Shown in pieces: positions 27,243 to 36,399 of a stretch of 64,000 bases of DNA (its first letter is position 1; every line of letters starts with the position of its first letter). The position numbers and the translations under genes are program-made. The stretch is taken from assembly GCF_002025205.1 (NCBI RefSeq), contig NZ_CP019947.1, positions 1,433,501-1,497,500 on the forward strand, written 5' to 3'. The notes beneath the pieces were generated by a model, which made no database searches, was not told the origin of the DNA, and worked only from the letters and a program-made list of their open reading frames with translations. Source of the stretch: Pseudomonas sp. CC6-YY-74 (GTDB lineage: Bacteria > Pseudomonadota > Gammaproteobacteria > Pseudomonadales > Pseudomonadaceae).

Positions 27243-28322
27243 TCATAAAGCCAGCATGCGCTCGGCCAGGCGGCCACTGTCCGCCAATTCGAGGAATTCG
27301 TCACCCAGTCGCTGGCTTTCGTCCATGGCTTTGCGCCAATAGCGCTCGCGGCTGGGGTCATCACCCAGGTAACGGCTGAAGTCCTTGCGATCCGGTAATT
27401 TGCCGTGGGGCAGGCGTGCCAGGTATTCACGCGAGGGTGCCAGCAGCAATACATCCTGCAAGCGTCCGGCATCGCCGCGGCGCCAGGGCATGCCCTTGTC
27501 GAACCAGCCGGGGATGACTCTGTCGGTGAAGTGCGGATAAAGCACGATGTCGTCGCCGCTGTAGGGCAGGTCGAGGTGATAATCGAGCAGGCCTCCGTCC
27601 CGGTAGGTCCCCGGACCGGCGCCCGGGATGTCGCGTACCCCTTGCATGATCATTGGGATCGAACCGGAGGCGAGCAGGGCATGGCGCAGGTTGCTGTGGT
27701 CCAGCGTCAGGTAGCGCGAAGGAAAGTCACTAAGTTCGGTCAGCGGCGGGGCCAGACGTGCATCGTGCAGGACCAGCCGCTCGAAGTGCCGAGCCAGGCG
27801 CGAACGCCCGAGCAGGTTGTTGCCGATCACCGAGGACAAGCCCAGGCCCAGCGCGCCGCGGTGGTCATGTCGGAGTAGGCCGTGGCTCTTCACCACGACG
27901 ATATTCAACCGGTAGTGCGGGTTGCTCAATACGTCGGCGTCCTGGCCGGCCAATAGATCCTCAAGCATCAGCCGACAACTGCGCGAGACCTCGGCCATGC
28001 TCGCGTCTTGGGCAAAGCGTTGCTCGGTGTAGAGTTCACCCAGGCGCAGAAGGCCTGCGACGGCATCCGGCAAGCAGGCACTGGCGAAACGCCAGGAGCC
28101 GATCGAGGCGCCGATCAGCGAGCGCTCACGTGGCGCGCGCAATAGCCAGTCGCCGAACAAGGCCAAGTCCAGGCCCTGGATACCGAGGGCTTTGGGCCCG
28201 CCGGCAGCTCCAGGCAGAATGCCCACGTCGGCGGGTTGCAAGCCGCGCTCGCGGATGCGCACCAAGGCCCGTGCCCCGGCCTTGATGGTCAGGGCGGGGT
28301 ACTTGATTAGAATCGCACTCAT
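27243..28322 (-). CDS. Patatin-like phospholipase
   Basis: A 359-residue protein of the patatin fold: an oxyanion glycine run (LPGAAGGPKALG), nucleophile motif GASIGSW (GxSxG, Ser about 83) and the catalytic Asp in YRDGGLLDYH. These residues form the Ser-Asp dyad of patatin lipases. There is no signal peptide, so it is cytoplasmic or peripheral. GGAGG lies five bases before the ATG at 28322 (MSAILIKYPALT); upstream in-frame codons are less likely. It is followed by the alpha/beta hydrolase gene. Confidence 0.87.
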   Translation of the reverse strand: MSAILIKYPALTIKAGARALVRIRERGLQPADVGILPGAAGGPKALGIQGLDLALFGDWLLRAPRERSLIGASIGSWRFASACLPDAVAGLLRLGELYTEQRFAQDASMAEVSRSCRLMLEDLLAGQDADVLSNPHYRLNIVVVKSHGLLRHDHRGALGLGLSSVIGNNLLGRSRLARHFERLVLHDARLAPPLTELSDFPSRYLTLDHSNLRHALLASGSIPMIMQGVRDIPGAGPGTYRDGGLLDYHLDLPYSGDDIVLYPHFTDRVIPGWFDKGMPWRRGDAGRLQDVLLLAPSREYLARLPHGKLPDRKDFSRYLGDDPSRERYWRKAMDESQRLGDEFLELADSGRLAERMLAL

Positions 28323-28509
28323 GCTCGCCTCCATCACGCAAGAACGCGATTATAGGGCCCCAGGCGAGCAGGCCAAGCCACTTCATCCGGTGAATGATGC
28401 AGAGAGCGACGGCGGAGAGGGCCGCTATGGCGTTCGCGCGAATTCAGCTTGAATTAAGTCGGCAGCGCTAACGTGAACCCCGTCGAAAAAAACCTTACGG
28501 AGACTCACC

Positions 28510-28818
28510 ATGAAAACCTTGATCGCACTGGTCACCGCTGCTGCCCTGAGCGTCGTTGCCGGGATCGCTCAAGCGCGTGACTTGGGCCCGGATGAGGCAT
28601 TGAAACTGCGTGATGCGGGCACCATCCAGCCGTTCGAGACGCTCAATGCCGCGGCCCTGGCCGAGTATCCCGGTGGCAAAATCGAAGAAACCGAGCTGGA
28701 AGAAGAATACGGTCGCTACATTTACCGGCTCGAAGTGCGCGACGCACAAGGCGTGCAATGGGACATTGAACTGGACGCCAGCAACGGTCAGGTTCTCAAG
28801 CATCAGCAGGACGATTGA
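28510..28818 (+). CDS. PepSY-domain secreted protein
   Basis: A 102-residue protein with a 22-residue signal peptide (MKTLIALVTAAALSVVAGIAQA) and a single PepSY domain (DLGPDEALKLRDAG ... YRLEVRDAQGVQWDIELDAS). PepSY proteins sit in the periplasm and are proposed to inhibit proteases or sense the envelope; they often precede two-component systems, as here. Strong ribosome-binding site (ACGGAG). Its stop overlaps the next start (TGATG), so the set was one operon. Confidence 0.85.
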   Translation: MKTLIALVTAAALSVVAGIAQARDLGPDEALKLRDAGTIQPFETLNAAALAEYPGGKIEETELEEEYGRYIYRLEVRDAQGVQWDIELDASNGQVLKHQQDD

Positions 28819-29132
28819 TGCAAGGCGCTCTGGGTAATAGCGCGCTGTGCGGCCTGTTTCTGCTGGTGCTGAACGGTAGCGTCAGTGCCCGCGACCTGGA
28901 TCAGGATGAAGCCTTGCGCATGCGCCAGGCGGGGCACATCCTGCCCCTCGAGCAACTGCTGGACGAGGCTCTGCAGCAATACCCCGGCGCCACCTTGCTC
29001 GAGGCCGAGCTGGAAGAGGAAGACGACATCCTGGTCTATGAGGTCGAGTTTCTGACCCCGTAAGGCGTGGTTCGCGAATCGGAACTGGACGCTCGTGATG
29101 GACGCATCCTGAAGGACGAGGTAGACGACTGA
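28818..29132 (+). pseudogene. Second PepSY-domain protein, interrupted by an in-frame stop
   Basis: A paralogue of the preceding gene with the same layout (signal peptide ending SVSA, RDLDQDEALRMRQAGHI, EAELEEEDDILVYEVEF). A TAA at 29061-29063 interrupts it after 81 codons, yet the same frame continues with GVVRESELDARDGRILKDEV, exactly the expected C-terminus, to a TGA at 29130-29132. This is therefore a nonsense mutation, not a natural end. The truncated form loses the last PepSY strands and may still be secreted. Confidence 0.8.
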
Positions 29133-29357
29133 ATGCGCCTGTTGTTAGTGGAAGACCATGTGCCCCTGGCCGACGAGCTGCTCGCCGGCCTGGCCCGCCA
29201 CGGCTATGCGGTGGATTGGCTGGCCGATGGCCGCGATGCGCTGTATCAGGGTGCCAGCGAGCCTTACGACCTGATCATTGAAAAATGGCCTGCGTTGCCG
29301 ATACGGCCTTGTTTCGGCGGTGTTGTCGGGCATTTGCAACGAACTGTTCGCCGCTAA
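29133..29357 (+). pseudogene. Response regulator of the OmpR/QseB type, truncated
   Basis: Starts directly after the PepSY frame (TGA then ATG). The first 48 or so residues are a standard receiver N-terminus ([40 protein letters not shown]); the expected next residues (LDLGLPG, with the phosphoryl-accepting Asp) are replaced by an unrelated sequence, [14 protein letters not shown], that soon stops. The rest of the regulator and the histidine kinase expected after it are absent. This marks a deletion or rearrangement joint near 29280. Confidence 0.85.
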
Positions 29358-30064
29358 AGATTGACCTTGCCCGCGTCTGGCAGGGCAAAGCCTTGGCCTT
29401 TCATCCTGGTCATCAGCACTTGCCAATGGGGTAGCAGTTCGGTGTTGCCAGCCACCTGCAAGGTGCTCCGCTCGAACCGGTACATGTGCGTTGGACCAAA
29501 GGCAAACTGTACCTGTAGGTCGAAGCGCTGGGTAATGGGCAGGATTTCCCTGAGCAGATTGTCCAGCAGTACGGGCGCTGCACCACTATCGGACCAGAAG
29601 CCCAGCACCATATGAGCCTGCTTGGTAGAGGCCAGGGTGGTGTAGACGAGGCGCAGGCTTTGTTCGGAGACACCGAGCAGGCGCAGGGTGAAGTATTTGG
29701 CCAGGGCGAAGTCTTCACAGTCGCCGGCACCTAGTTCGAGGGTTTCCAGCGGCGAGGCCCAATAATCGTTTTGCCCCCACAGATCTCGGTCTTCGCCAAA
29801 GCGGATGTGCTTATTGAAAAACGCGTTAACCGCCTGCAGTTTTTCCGGCTCGCTTAGTTGCATCGACTCGACGATCAATGACTGCCAGTGCTGAAGCCGC
29901 TGCGTGACCTGTACATCCCGATGTTCGCGCGGAGCGTGAGGTGCGGCTTTGGCCTCTCCCATGAGCAAACTGCCACCGAGCAGGAGGCCTGTCAGGAGCT
30001 GTCGCCGGCGATCGAGAAAAATCAATAAGAGGTCGTGCAAACGATTCTCCTGTGCTGGTGACAC
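29354..30064 (-). CDS. lapG: LapG-like periplasmic cysteine protease
   Basis: A bacterial transglutaminase-like cysteine protease of about 236 residues. The triad is visible: C116 in [15 protein letters not shown]151 in [11 protein letters not shown] and D168 in VLLDNL. LapG cleaves the N-terminus of the LapA-type biofilm adhesin and is held in check by the c-di-GMP receptor LapD. An N-terminal hydrophobic stretch ([18 protein letters not shown]) serves for export. The start is uncertain: GTG at 30064 or TTG at 30040, the latter with AGGAG six bases upstream. lapD and lapA are not adjacent, so this may be a LapG paralogue acting on another adhesin. Confidence 0.83.
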   Translation of the reverse strand: MSPAQENRLHDLLLIFLDRRRQLLTGLLLGGSLLMGEAKAAPHAPREHRDVQVTQRLQHWQSLIVESMQLSEPEKLQAVNAFFNKHIRFGEDRDLWGQNDYWASPLETLELGAGDCEDFALAKYFTLRLLGVSEQSLRLVYTTLASTKQAHMVLGFWSDSGAAPVLLDNLLREILPITQRFDLQVQFAFGPTHMYRFERSTLQVAGNTELLPHWQVLMTRMKGQGFALPDAGKVNL

Positions 30065-30205
30065 AACATGACCTGCCGGATGATTTTGGCAGGCTCATCC
30101 ACCATAAAACCCGAGCCTATCCACGGGCAAGGTCCGTTTATCGGCTGGCGACTGCACCCGACAGGCTGCCTGGTAACAGAACGCCTCGCTAGTAATCTGA
30201 AACAC

Positions 30206-30239
30206 GGGGGCAATGCTTTACATGGGGGGCAATGCTTTA
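30206..30239 (+). repeat. Direct repeat of 15 bases upstream of the 30256 gene
   Basis: GGGGGCAATGCTTTA occurs at 30206-30220 and again at 30225-30239, a 19-base period, just before the ribosome-binding site. It looks like a small tandem duplication in the leader. Confidence 0.7.
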
Positions 30240-30255
30240 TGCGGAGGATCACACC

Positions 30256-30573
30256 ATGACATCGATACTGCATACGACGGCACTAGCCGTATTAATGACG
30301 GCAACTGTGACCGCAGTACAGGCGAACGAAGCCGGGTTGTTGCTGGCAGAAGGTGGCAGTGACCTATTGATGGACTATCGCCTGCAGCAAGAGGCTCTGC
30401 TGAGCAATCGCGCCAGTCAGGACTCTGGCCAACGATTTGTTCAGATGCTCGAGGAACAGCCCACTGCGGCTGGTCCCGCGCTCAAGCAACAGGAGCAACA
30501 AAGCGGCGCTTCGGAAACGCGTTTCAAGTCCCCTATCCTGAGGGACAGGGCGCTGTATGGCACCCCTCATTGA
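30256..30573 (+). CDS. Secreted hypothetical protein
   Basis: A 105-residue protein with a signal peptide (MTSILHTTALAVLMTATVTAVQA), then a Gln/Glu-rich, probably helical and disordered mature part with no cysteines. I do not recognise it. GGAGG lies eight bases before the ATG at 30256. A 19-base tandem duplication lies just upstream of the ribosome-binding site. No partner genes. Confidence 0.6.
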   Translation: MTSILHTTALAVLMTATVTAVQANEAGLLLAEGGSDLLMDYRLQQEALLSNRASQDSGQRFVQMLEEQPTAAGPALKQQEQQSGASETRFKSPILRDRALYGTPH

Positions 30574-30722
30574 ACGACTGGTTGCTGTCCGAAGTAAGGG
30601 GTACTGGCATCTCGGCAGAATCGGGATGAACCACCCCTTGGCACAGGGAGGTGCCTCTCAATTGATTCGCCGGCACCCAACTCAGTGCTGCATCATGCGC
30701 CCAGTTGGTACGACTCCCTCTG

Positions 30723-31319
30723 TCACATGCCGTTGGCAAACGCCGGGTTGCTCATGTCGATACTTGCGCGCACCGGTTTCAGGGCGCGGGCGTATTTACC
30801 CAGGATATCCAGGTCGTAGTCGATGCGACCGCGCAGGCGCTGGTCGTCTTCGCTGCTGGGCTCGGGGGTGTTGAGGACTTTTTCGACCTGACGCACGATC
30901 AGGTGCTCGGGAACGTAGCAGAGGCGGCAGTTCTTGTAGCTGGACGCGCGCAGTTCGCTGATCGGGTAGGCGCCGCCAGCGCCAGACGATACGCCGACCA
31001 GCAGACCCGGTTTGTGCGCCAGTTCAGTCTTGCTGGCGTAGATGAAGAAGTTCTTGATGGCCGGACAGGCCATGCCGTTCCACTCGGGAGCGACTATCAC
31101 GATGGCATCGGCGTTGCTCAGCTGCTTGCTGTAGAGGTTCCACGGCCCGGCGTCCTCGGCGGGCCACAGTGGCAGTGGTGCCAGCCCCAGGTCGATCACG
31201 CAGCTCAGCTCGTCGGTGGTCTGTTCGAGTTGCATCAGCCGCTGGCGCAGGAAGCGTGCCACTTTGCCGGACTGGCTGTTGTTGCGGCCGGAACCGGCAA
31301 CCAAGGCGATATTGAGCAT
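30723..31319 (-). CDS. NADPH-dependent FMN reductase (ChrR/ArsH-like family)
   Basis: A 198-residue flavodoxin-like reductase. LVAGSGRNNSQSGKVARFL binds the FMN phosphate, and APEWNGMACPAIKNFFIYAS is the flavin-ring and dimer loop (usual form PEYNGSxPGxLKNxxD, here altered). It would reduce quinones, chromate or azo compounds using NAD(P)H. Single gene between two unrelated genes; length is normal for the family. Confidence 0.88.
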   Translation of the reverse strand: MLNIALVAGSGRNNSQSGKVARFLRQRLMQLEQTTDELSCVIDLGLAPLPLWPAEDAGPWNLYSKQLSNADAIVIVAPEWNGMACPAIKNFFIYASKTELAHKPGLLVGVSSGAGGAYPISELRASSYKNCRLCYVPEHLIVRQVEKVLNTPEPSSEDDQRLRGRIDYDLDILGKYARALKPVRASIDMSNPAFANGM

Positions 31320-31397
31320 GCAGGTATTCCCTAAAAAAATTGATCACCCAGGCTAGCGGACGCAGGCCTGGGTTGCAAAGCATAGGGGACTGGCTGG

Positions 31398-33542
31398 TCA
31401 GACGCGGAATTGATCCATCAGGCTCTGCTGGTGGTTGGCCAGCTTGTTCAGGTTCTGGCTGATAGTCGCCGACTGATTGGCCTGCCCGGAAATGGATTCG
31501 GTGACATCACGGATGGAGGCGACGTTGCGATTGATTTCCTCGGCCACCGAACTTTGCTCCTCGGCAGCGCTGGCGATTTGCAGGTTCATGTCGGTGATCA
31601 CGCTCACCGCCTGGCTGATGCGCTGCAGCACGGCCACCGCGTGGCCGACTTGCTCCACGCTGCCCTGGGCCTGGCGGTGGCTGCTATGCATGGTACTGAC
31701 CACCTCGCGGGTACCTTTTTGCAGGCCTTCGATCACTTGGCGGATTTCCTCTACCGAATCCTGAGTGCGCTTGGCCAGGTTTCGTACCTCATCGGCGACT
31801 ACTGCAAAACCGCGCCCGGCTTCACCGGCGCGGGCTGCTTCGATGGCGGCGTTGAGTGCGAGCAGATTGGTCTGATCGGCAATCGAGCGAATCACTTCGA
31901 GCACCGAACCAATCTGCTCGCTGCTGTTGGCCAGACCCTCGACTTCCTGCATGGCCACGTTCATTTCGTTGGCCAGCAACTCGATGGTCGAGGTGGTCTT
32001 GCCGATCACTTCGAGGCCTTCACGGCTGGCCTGGTCGGCGCTGCGTGTCGCGTCGGCGGCTTGCGCGGCGTTGTGCGCTACATCTTGAGCGGTGGCGCTC
32101 ATTTCCTGGAAGGCGGTAGCGACCTGGTCGACTTCACGAAACTGCTGCTGCATACCCGCGCTGGTCTGACTGGCGATGGCAGAGGACTGGTCGGCAGTAC
32201 CGCGAGCATCCTGCACGCTGCGTTTGACGTCGGCAATAATCGGCTGGAGTTTGTCGAGGAAGCGGTTAAACCAACCGGCCAACTCGCCCAGCTCGTCCTG
32301 TTTGGCGTACTCCAGGCGGCGGGTCAGGTCGCCTTCGCCACTGGCGATGTCCTTGAGCATGGCGGCCACCCCGAGAATCGGCTTGGTCACTCCGCGGGCG
32401 GTCAGCCACATCAGCAGCAGGCCGAGCAGCATAGCCACTAGACCGATCATCAGGGCTACTGCGCTGTCGCTGGTGCGCCGCTGGTCTAGCTGCTGTTCCA
32501 GTTGCAGGGCGGGGGCGAGCAGTTCCTGTTCGGGGACTTCGAGCAATACGCTCCAGGGCTTGGCCTCGGGAATCGGCTTGAACGGCTGCAGCACACGGAG
32601 CATTTCACCGTGCTGCAGTTCGGCGGTGGTGCCGCTATTGATCAACGGCAGTAACTCGCTGGCGTGCTCGCTGTAAGCCTTGTCGACTGACTTGCTGAGC
32701 AGACTGGCGTCACGACTGTGGCCGGCCAGCAATGCCGCCGGGCTGAAGATGCTGACGTGACCGGCACCGCCATAGAGCTCGCGATTGGCTTGCAGGCTCA
32801 GCTGTTGCAGGCTATCCAGGCTGATATCGAGACCGACCACGCCGATCACCTTGCCCTCCAGTTCGAGCGGGAAGGCGATGCTGGTCATCAGCACCTGCTG
32901 GCCGCCGACCTCATCGAAGTAGGGCTCGAGTACGCAGGTCTTGCCGCTGTCGCGCGGGCAGGTGTACCAGGCGTTGTAGGGGTCGCCGCTAGGGCCGGTC
33001 TTGGTGTCGTTGAGCATCTGCTCGTTCATCGACTCTGACGCCAGTTGACCCGGCTTGGCTTGCGACCAGTACAGCGAGAAACGGCCCTGGTCGTTGCTGC
33101 CCAGTTCGGCCTGATCGGCGAACAGTTCGTCCTTGCCATCCAGGCCGTTCGGTTCAAACACCAGGTACAAACCGAGCAGCGACGGATTGGCTTGCAGACT
33201 GGTGCGCACTTGCCGGGTCAGGTCTTCGCGCAGGTCGAAGGCATCGAGAAAGCGCTTTTCGGCCTGGTCGCGAAGAAACAGGATTTGCCGGGAGACACCT
33301 TTGCCGTACTGGTAGGTATCCATGAAGTAGCGCTGGATGCGGATCGCCTGCAGCTCGCCGCGTGCCTGCAGGCGCAGCTTGGCGCTGTCGGCCAGCATGC
33401 TGCTGCTGGAACTGCGCACCAGCTCGGCGCTGCGCGTGGATTGATAGAGCGAGGCACCGACCAGCAGCGTCACGATCGCCAGCAGGCACAGGCCGGCAAG
33501 CAGGGTTATTTTCCACTGGATCGAAAGACGGCTGAACGGCAT
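31398..33542 (-). CDS. Methyl-accepting chemotaxis protein with a periplasmic Cache domain
   Basis: A 714-residue chemoreceptor: TM1 near residues 12-32, a large periplasmic double-Cache ligand domain (about 40-350; contains [27 protein letters not shown] and GVVGLDISL), TM2 near 362-382, HAMP, and the signalling rod with the hairpin tip [20 protein letters not shown]. The ligand is unknown; PctA-like dCache receptors bind amino acids and others bind organic acids. No C-terminal CheR-docking pentapeptide is seen. Transcribed from a sigma-28 type promoter just upstream; AAGGAG precedes the ATG. Intact. Confidence 0.93.
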   Translation of the reverse strand: MPFSRLSIQWKITLLAGLCLLAIVTLLVGASLYQSTRSAELVRSSSSSMLADSAKLRLQARGELQAIRIQRYFMDTYQYGKGVSRQILFLRDQAEKRFLDAFDLREDLTRQVRTSLQANPSLLGLYLVFEPNGLDGKDELFADQAELGSNDQGRFSLYWSQAKPGQLASESMNEQMLNDTKTGPSGDPYNAWYTCPRDSGKTCVLEPYFDEVGGQQVLMTSIAFPLELEGKVIGVVGLDISLDSLQQLSLQANRELYGGAGHVSIFSPAALLAGHSRDASLLSKSVDKAYSEHASELLPLINSGTTAELQHGEMLRVLQPFKPIPEAKPWSVLLEVPEQELLAPALQLEQQLDQRRTSDSAVALMIGLVAMLLGLLLMWLTARGVTKPILGVAAMLKDIASGEGDLTRRLEYAKQDELGELAGWFNRFLDKLQPIIADVKRSVQDARGTADQSSAIASQTSAGMQQQFREVDQVATAFQEMSATAQDVAHNAAQAADATRSADQASREGLEVIGKTTSTIELLANEMNVAMQEVEGLANSSEQIGSVLEVIRSIADQTNLLALNAAIEAARAGEAGRGFAVVADEVRNLAKRTQDSVEEIRQVIEGLQKGTREVVSTMHSSHRQAQGSVEQVGHAVAVLQRISQAVSVITDMNLQIASAAEEQSSVAEEINRNVASIRDVTESISGQANQSATISQNLNKLANHQQSLMDQFRV

Positions 33543-33577
33543 GAAGTGCTCCTTACGTTGTTGTTCTACAGGTCGTC

Positions 33578-33603
33578 TATCGGCGCGGGTGCGGTTTTCT
33601 TGA
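33578..33603 (-). promoter_or_regulatory. Sigma-28 (FliA) promoter of the chemoreceptor gene
   Basis: The minus strand reads TCAAG-N14-GCCGATA, a near-perfect FliA promoter with the right 14-base spacing, about 36 bases before the ATG. This puts the receptor in the motility regulon. Confidence 0.8.
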
Positions 33604-33885
33604 TCGAATTGACTGCATCGCGACGAGATAACTGTGGTTTGTGGGGCTGGAGGCAGAGTGAAATGCTGGAATTATGCACGACGCGATCAATATATCGCAC
33701 GGGGTATTTTTGACAGCCCAGAGTGCTTGCGGCAGAGTACGCGACTTTTTCGGGCGCCACGGCGGTTGCCGGTCAGTCTTCTGCTTGGCTGCTGTGCGCC
33801 GCTGAGCATGGACACGCAGTCCGCCATCCGCCGACGCAGCCACCCATCTCGGATTTTTCCAGCAAAGCTTCATTAGGAGCGGTTC

Positions 33886-35205
33886 ATGAATGCAGTAATC
33901 GCAGCGGTCGGCATCATGCTGGTCCTCAGCCTGTGCCGCGTGCACGTGGTGGTCGCGCTGATCGTCGGCGCACTGGCCGGTGGTGTGCTCGGCGGCTTGG
34001 GGGTGGAAGGCTCGCTGGCGGCGTTCAATCGGGGACTTGGCGGCGGTGCTACGGTGGCGCTGTCCTATGCCTTGCTCGGTGCCTTTGCCGTGGCCATCGC
34101 CAAGTCCGGCCTGGCTCATGCGCTGGCCGACAAGGCCCTGGCTCTGGTCGGCCAGCAGGATGCGCAGGGCGGAGGATTGCTCAAGTGGCTGTTGATCGCA
34201 TTGCTGCTGGCGGTGGCGATTGCCTCGCAGAACGTGCTGCCGATCCACATCGCCTTCATTCCGCTATTGGTGCCACCGCTGCTCTATGTGTTGAGCAAGC
34301 TGCAACTGGATCGCCGGCTGATCGCCTGCGTGCTGACCTTTGGCCTGATTACGCCCTATATGTTCCTGCCGGTCGGCTTTGGCGGCATCTTCCTCAATCA
34401 AATCCTCCTGGCTAATGTGGCCAAGGCCGGGGTGGATGTGACCGGGATCAGCATCACCGAGGCCATGGCGATTCCGGCGCTGGGCATGCTGTTCGGCCTG
34501 TTGGTGGCGGTGTTGTTCAGCTATCGCAAGAAACGCGTCTATGACCTGGCGAAGATCGAGCAGGCCGAGCGTATCGACGTGGCCTACAACCCGCTGAGTC
34601 TGCTGGTGGCCGCTGTGGCGATTGGCGCGGCCTTCGTCGTGCAGTTGTGGCTGGATTCGATGATCATCGGTGCCCTGGTCGGCTTCGTGATCTTTTCGGT
34701 GTCCGGGGTGGTGCGCTGGAAAGAGGCCGAAGGCCTGTTCACCGAGGGCATGAAGATGATGGCGATGATCGGCTTCATCATGATCGCCGCCGCCGGTTTT
34801 GCCGAGGTTATGAAGGCCACCGGCGAGGTGGAAACCCTGGTCGACAGCGCTGCCGAGTTGGTGGGGCAGGACAAGGCCATCGGCGCATTGCTGATGCTGC
34901 TGGTCGGCCTGCTGGTGACCATGGGCATCGGCTCGTCGTTCTCCACGGTGCCGATCATCGCCGCGATCTTCGTGCCGCTGGGTGTGCAGCTGGGTTTCAG
35001 TCCGTTGGCCATCGTCAGCATCGTCGGTACTGCCGGCGCCCTGGGCGATGCCGGTTCGCCGGCCTCGGACTCGACCCTCGGGCCGACCTCGGGGCTGAAT
35101 GTCGACGGCCAGCACAACCATATCTGGGACAGCGTGGTGCCGACCTTCTTGCACTACAACCTGCCGCTGCTGGTGTTCGGCTGGGTCGCGGCGATGGTGC
35201 TGTAA
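33886..35205 (+). CDS. Na+/H+ antiporter-family transporter
   Basis: A 439-residue integral membrane protein with about eleven helices, of the NhaC-like/Na+-H+ antiporter family. The core shows [25 protein letters not shown], an [11 protein letters not shown] helix with polar residues, and [21 protein letters not shown] near the C-terminus, a Ser/Asp-rich re-entrant segment typical of ion-transporter folds. The exchanged solute could also be a carboxylate or amino acid. TAGGAG lies before the ATG at 33886. The 33543-33885 intergenic stretch upstream holds the divergent FliA promoter and presumably this gene's own. Confidence 0.85.
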   Translation: MNAVIAAVGIMLVLSLCRVHVVVALIVGALAGGVLGGLGVEGSLAAFNRGLGGGATVALSYALLGAFAVAIAKSGLAHALADKALALVGQQDAQGGGLLKWLLIALLLAVAIASQNVLPIHIAFIPLLVPPLLYVLSKLQLDRRLIACVLTFGLITPYMFLPVGFGGIFLNQILLANVAKAGVDVTGISITEAMAIPALGMLFGLLVAVLFSYRKKRVYDLAKIEQAERIDVAYNPLSLLVAAVAIGAAFVVQLWLDSMIIGALVGFVIFSVSGVVRWKEAEGLFTEGMKMMAMIGFIMIAAAGFAEVMKATGEVETLVDSAAELVGQDKAIGALLMLLVGLLVTMGIGSSFSTVPIIAAIFVPLGVQLGFSPLAIVSIVGTAGALGDAGSPASDSTLGPTSGLNVDGQHNHIWDSVVPTFLHYNLPLLVFGWVAAMVL

Positions 35206-35328
35206 GTCAATGTAGACCGCTTGGGTTGGGCGTTTGGTCGACAAATAGCTAAGCCTGCCGGCGCTGGGCTGGCACTTGACGGCTATTCTGCTGACTAAAC
35301 AGAAATATCCTTATGCCAGTACTCAGCC

Positions 35329-36390
35329 ATGTTGCCGCCTAGCATTGAACAAAAGACCTTCCTGATCCTGTTGGTCGGCGCGACCCTGGCCTTCGGCTGG
35401 CTGCTCCTGCCGTACTACGGTGCGCTGTTCTGGGCAGTGGTACTGGCGGTAGTGTTCGGCCCGGTGCAGCGGCGTCTGGTGCTGCGCATGGACGGTCGGG
35501 GCAACCTGTCGGCGCTGCTCACCCTGATTATCTGCCTGCTGGTCGCGGTGCTGCCGGTGATCGTGATAACCGGCATGTTGGTCCAGGAAGGGGGCTCCAT
35601 CTACCAGCGGCTCGAGTCCGGGGAACTCGATATCGGCATGTATGTGGCACAGCTGAAGGATATGCTGCCGCCGTTCCTGCAACGTCTGCTCGACAGTGTC
35701 GGCATGGGCAACTTCGATGACCTGCGCGAGCGAATCGCCAGTGCTGCCCTGGAGGTTAGCCAGTTCCTCGCCACCAAGGCCTTCGACATCGGCCAGGGCA
35801 CCTTTCACTTTGTGGTCAGTTTCTTCGTGATGCTCTACCTGCTGTTCTTCTTCCTGCGCGATGGCCCGGAGCTGACCCGCAAGCTGCGCATGGCGATTCC
35901 GTTGGGTGCCACGGAAAAGCGTCGCCTACAGGTCAAGTTCACCTGTGTGGTGCGTGCCACGATGAAGGGCAATATTGTCGTGGCGATTATCCAGGGCGCT
36001 GTTGGCGGGCTGATCTTTTTGCTGTTGGGTATCCCCAGCCCATTGCTCTGGGGAGTGCTGATGGCATTTCTGTCCCTGTTACCAGCTGTGGGTTCGAGCA
36101 TCCTCTGGGCGCCTATCGCCGCTTACCTGCTGCTCAGTGGCAGCATCTGGCGAGGGCTGGCGCTGGTGCTCTGCGGGGTCTTCGTGATTGGCCTGGTGGA
36201 CAACGTCCTGCGTCCGCTATTGATCGGCAAGGACACCAAGATGCCGGATTATCTGGTGCTGATCTCCACCCTCGGTGGGCTGACATTGTTCGGCCTCAAC
36301 GGTTTTGTCATTGGCCCTCTGATCGCCGCTCTGTTCATCGCCACCTGGGATCTGTACGCCAGTGACAAGATCACCATCAATCTGCCCTGA
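35329..36390 (+). CDS. AI-2E family transporter
   Basis: A 353-residue AI-2E (PerM/YdiK-like) membrane protein with about eight helices; conserved blocks are FFVMLYLLFFFLRDG, GIPSPLLWGVLMAFLSLLPAVGSS and VDNVLRPLLIG. Members export signalling molecules or act as Na+/H+ antiporters; substrate here unknown. The start at ATG 35329 lacks a strong ribosome-binding site. It converges on nuoN, whose stop lies only nine bases past its own; no terminator is visible between them. Confidence 0.9.
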   Translation: MLPPSIEQKTFLILLVGATLAFGWLLLPYYGALFWAVVLAVVFGPVQRRLVLRMDGRGNLSALLTLIICLLVAVLPVIVITGMLVQEGGSIYQRLESGELDIGMYVAQLKDMLPPFLQRLLDSVGMGNFDDLRERIASAALEVSQFLATKAFDIGQGTFHFVVSFFVMLYLLFFFLRDGPELTRKLRMAIPLGATEKRRLQVKFTCVVRATMKGNIVVAIIQGAVGGLIFLLLGIPSPLLWGVLMAFLSLLPAVGSSILWAPIAAYLLLSGSIWRGLALVLCGVFVIGLVDNVLRPLLIGKDTKMPDYLVLISTLGGLTLFGLNGFVIGPLIAALFIATWDLYASDKITINLP

Positions 36391-36399
36391 ACCAAGCGT

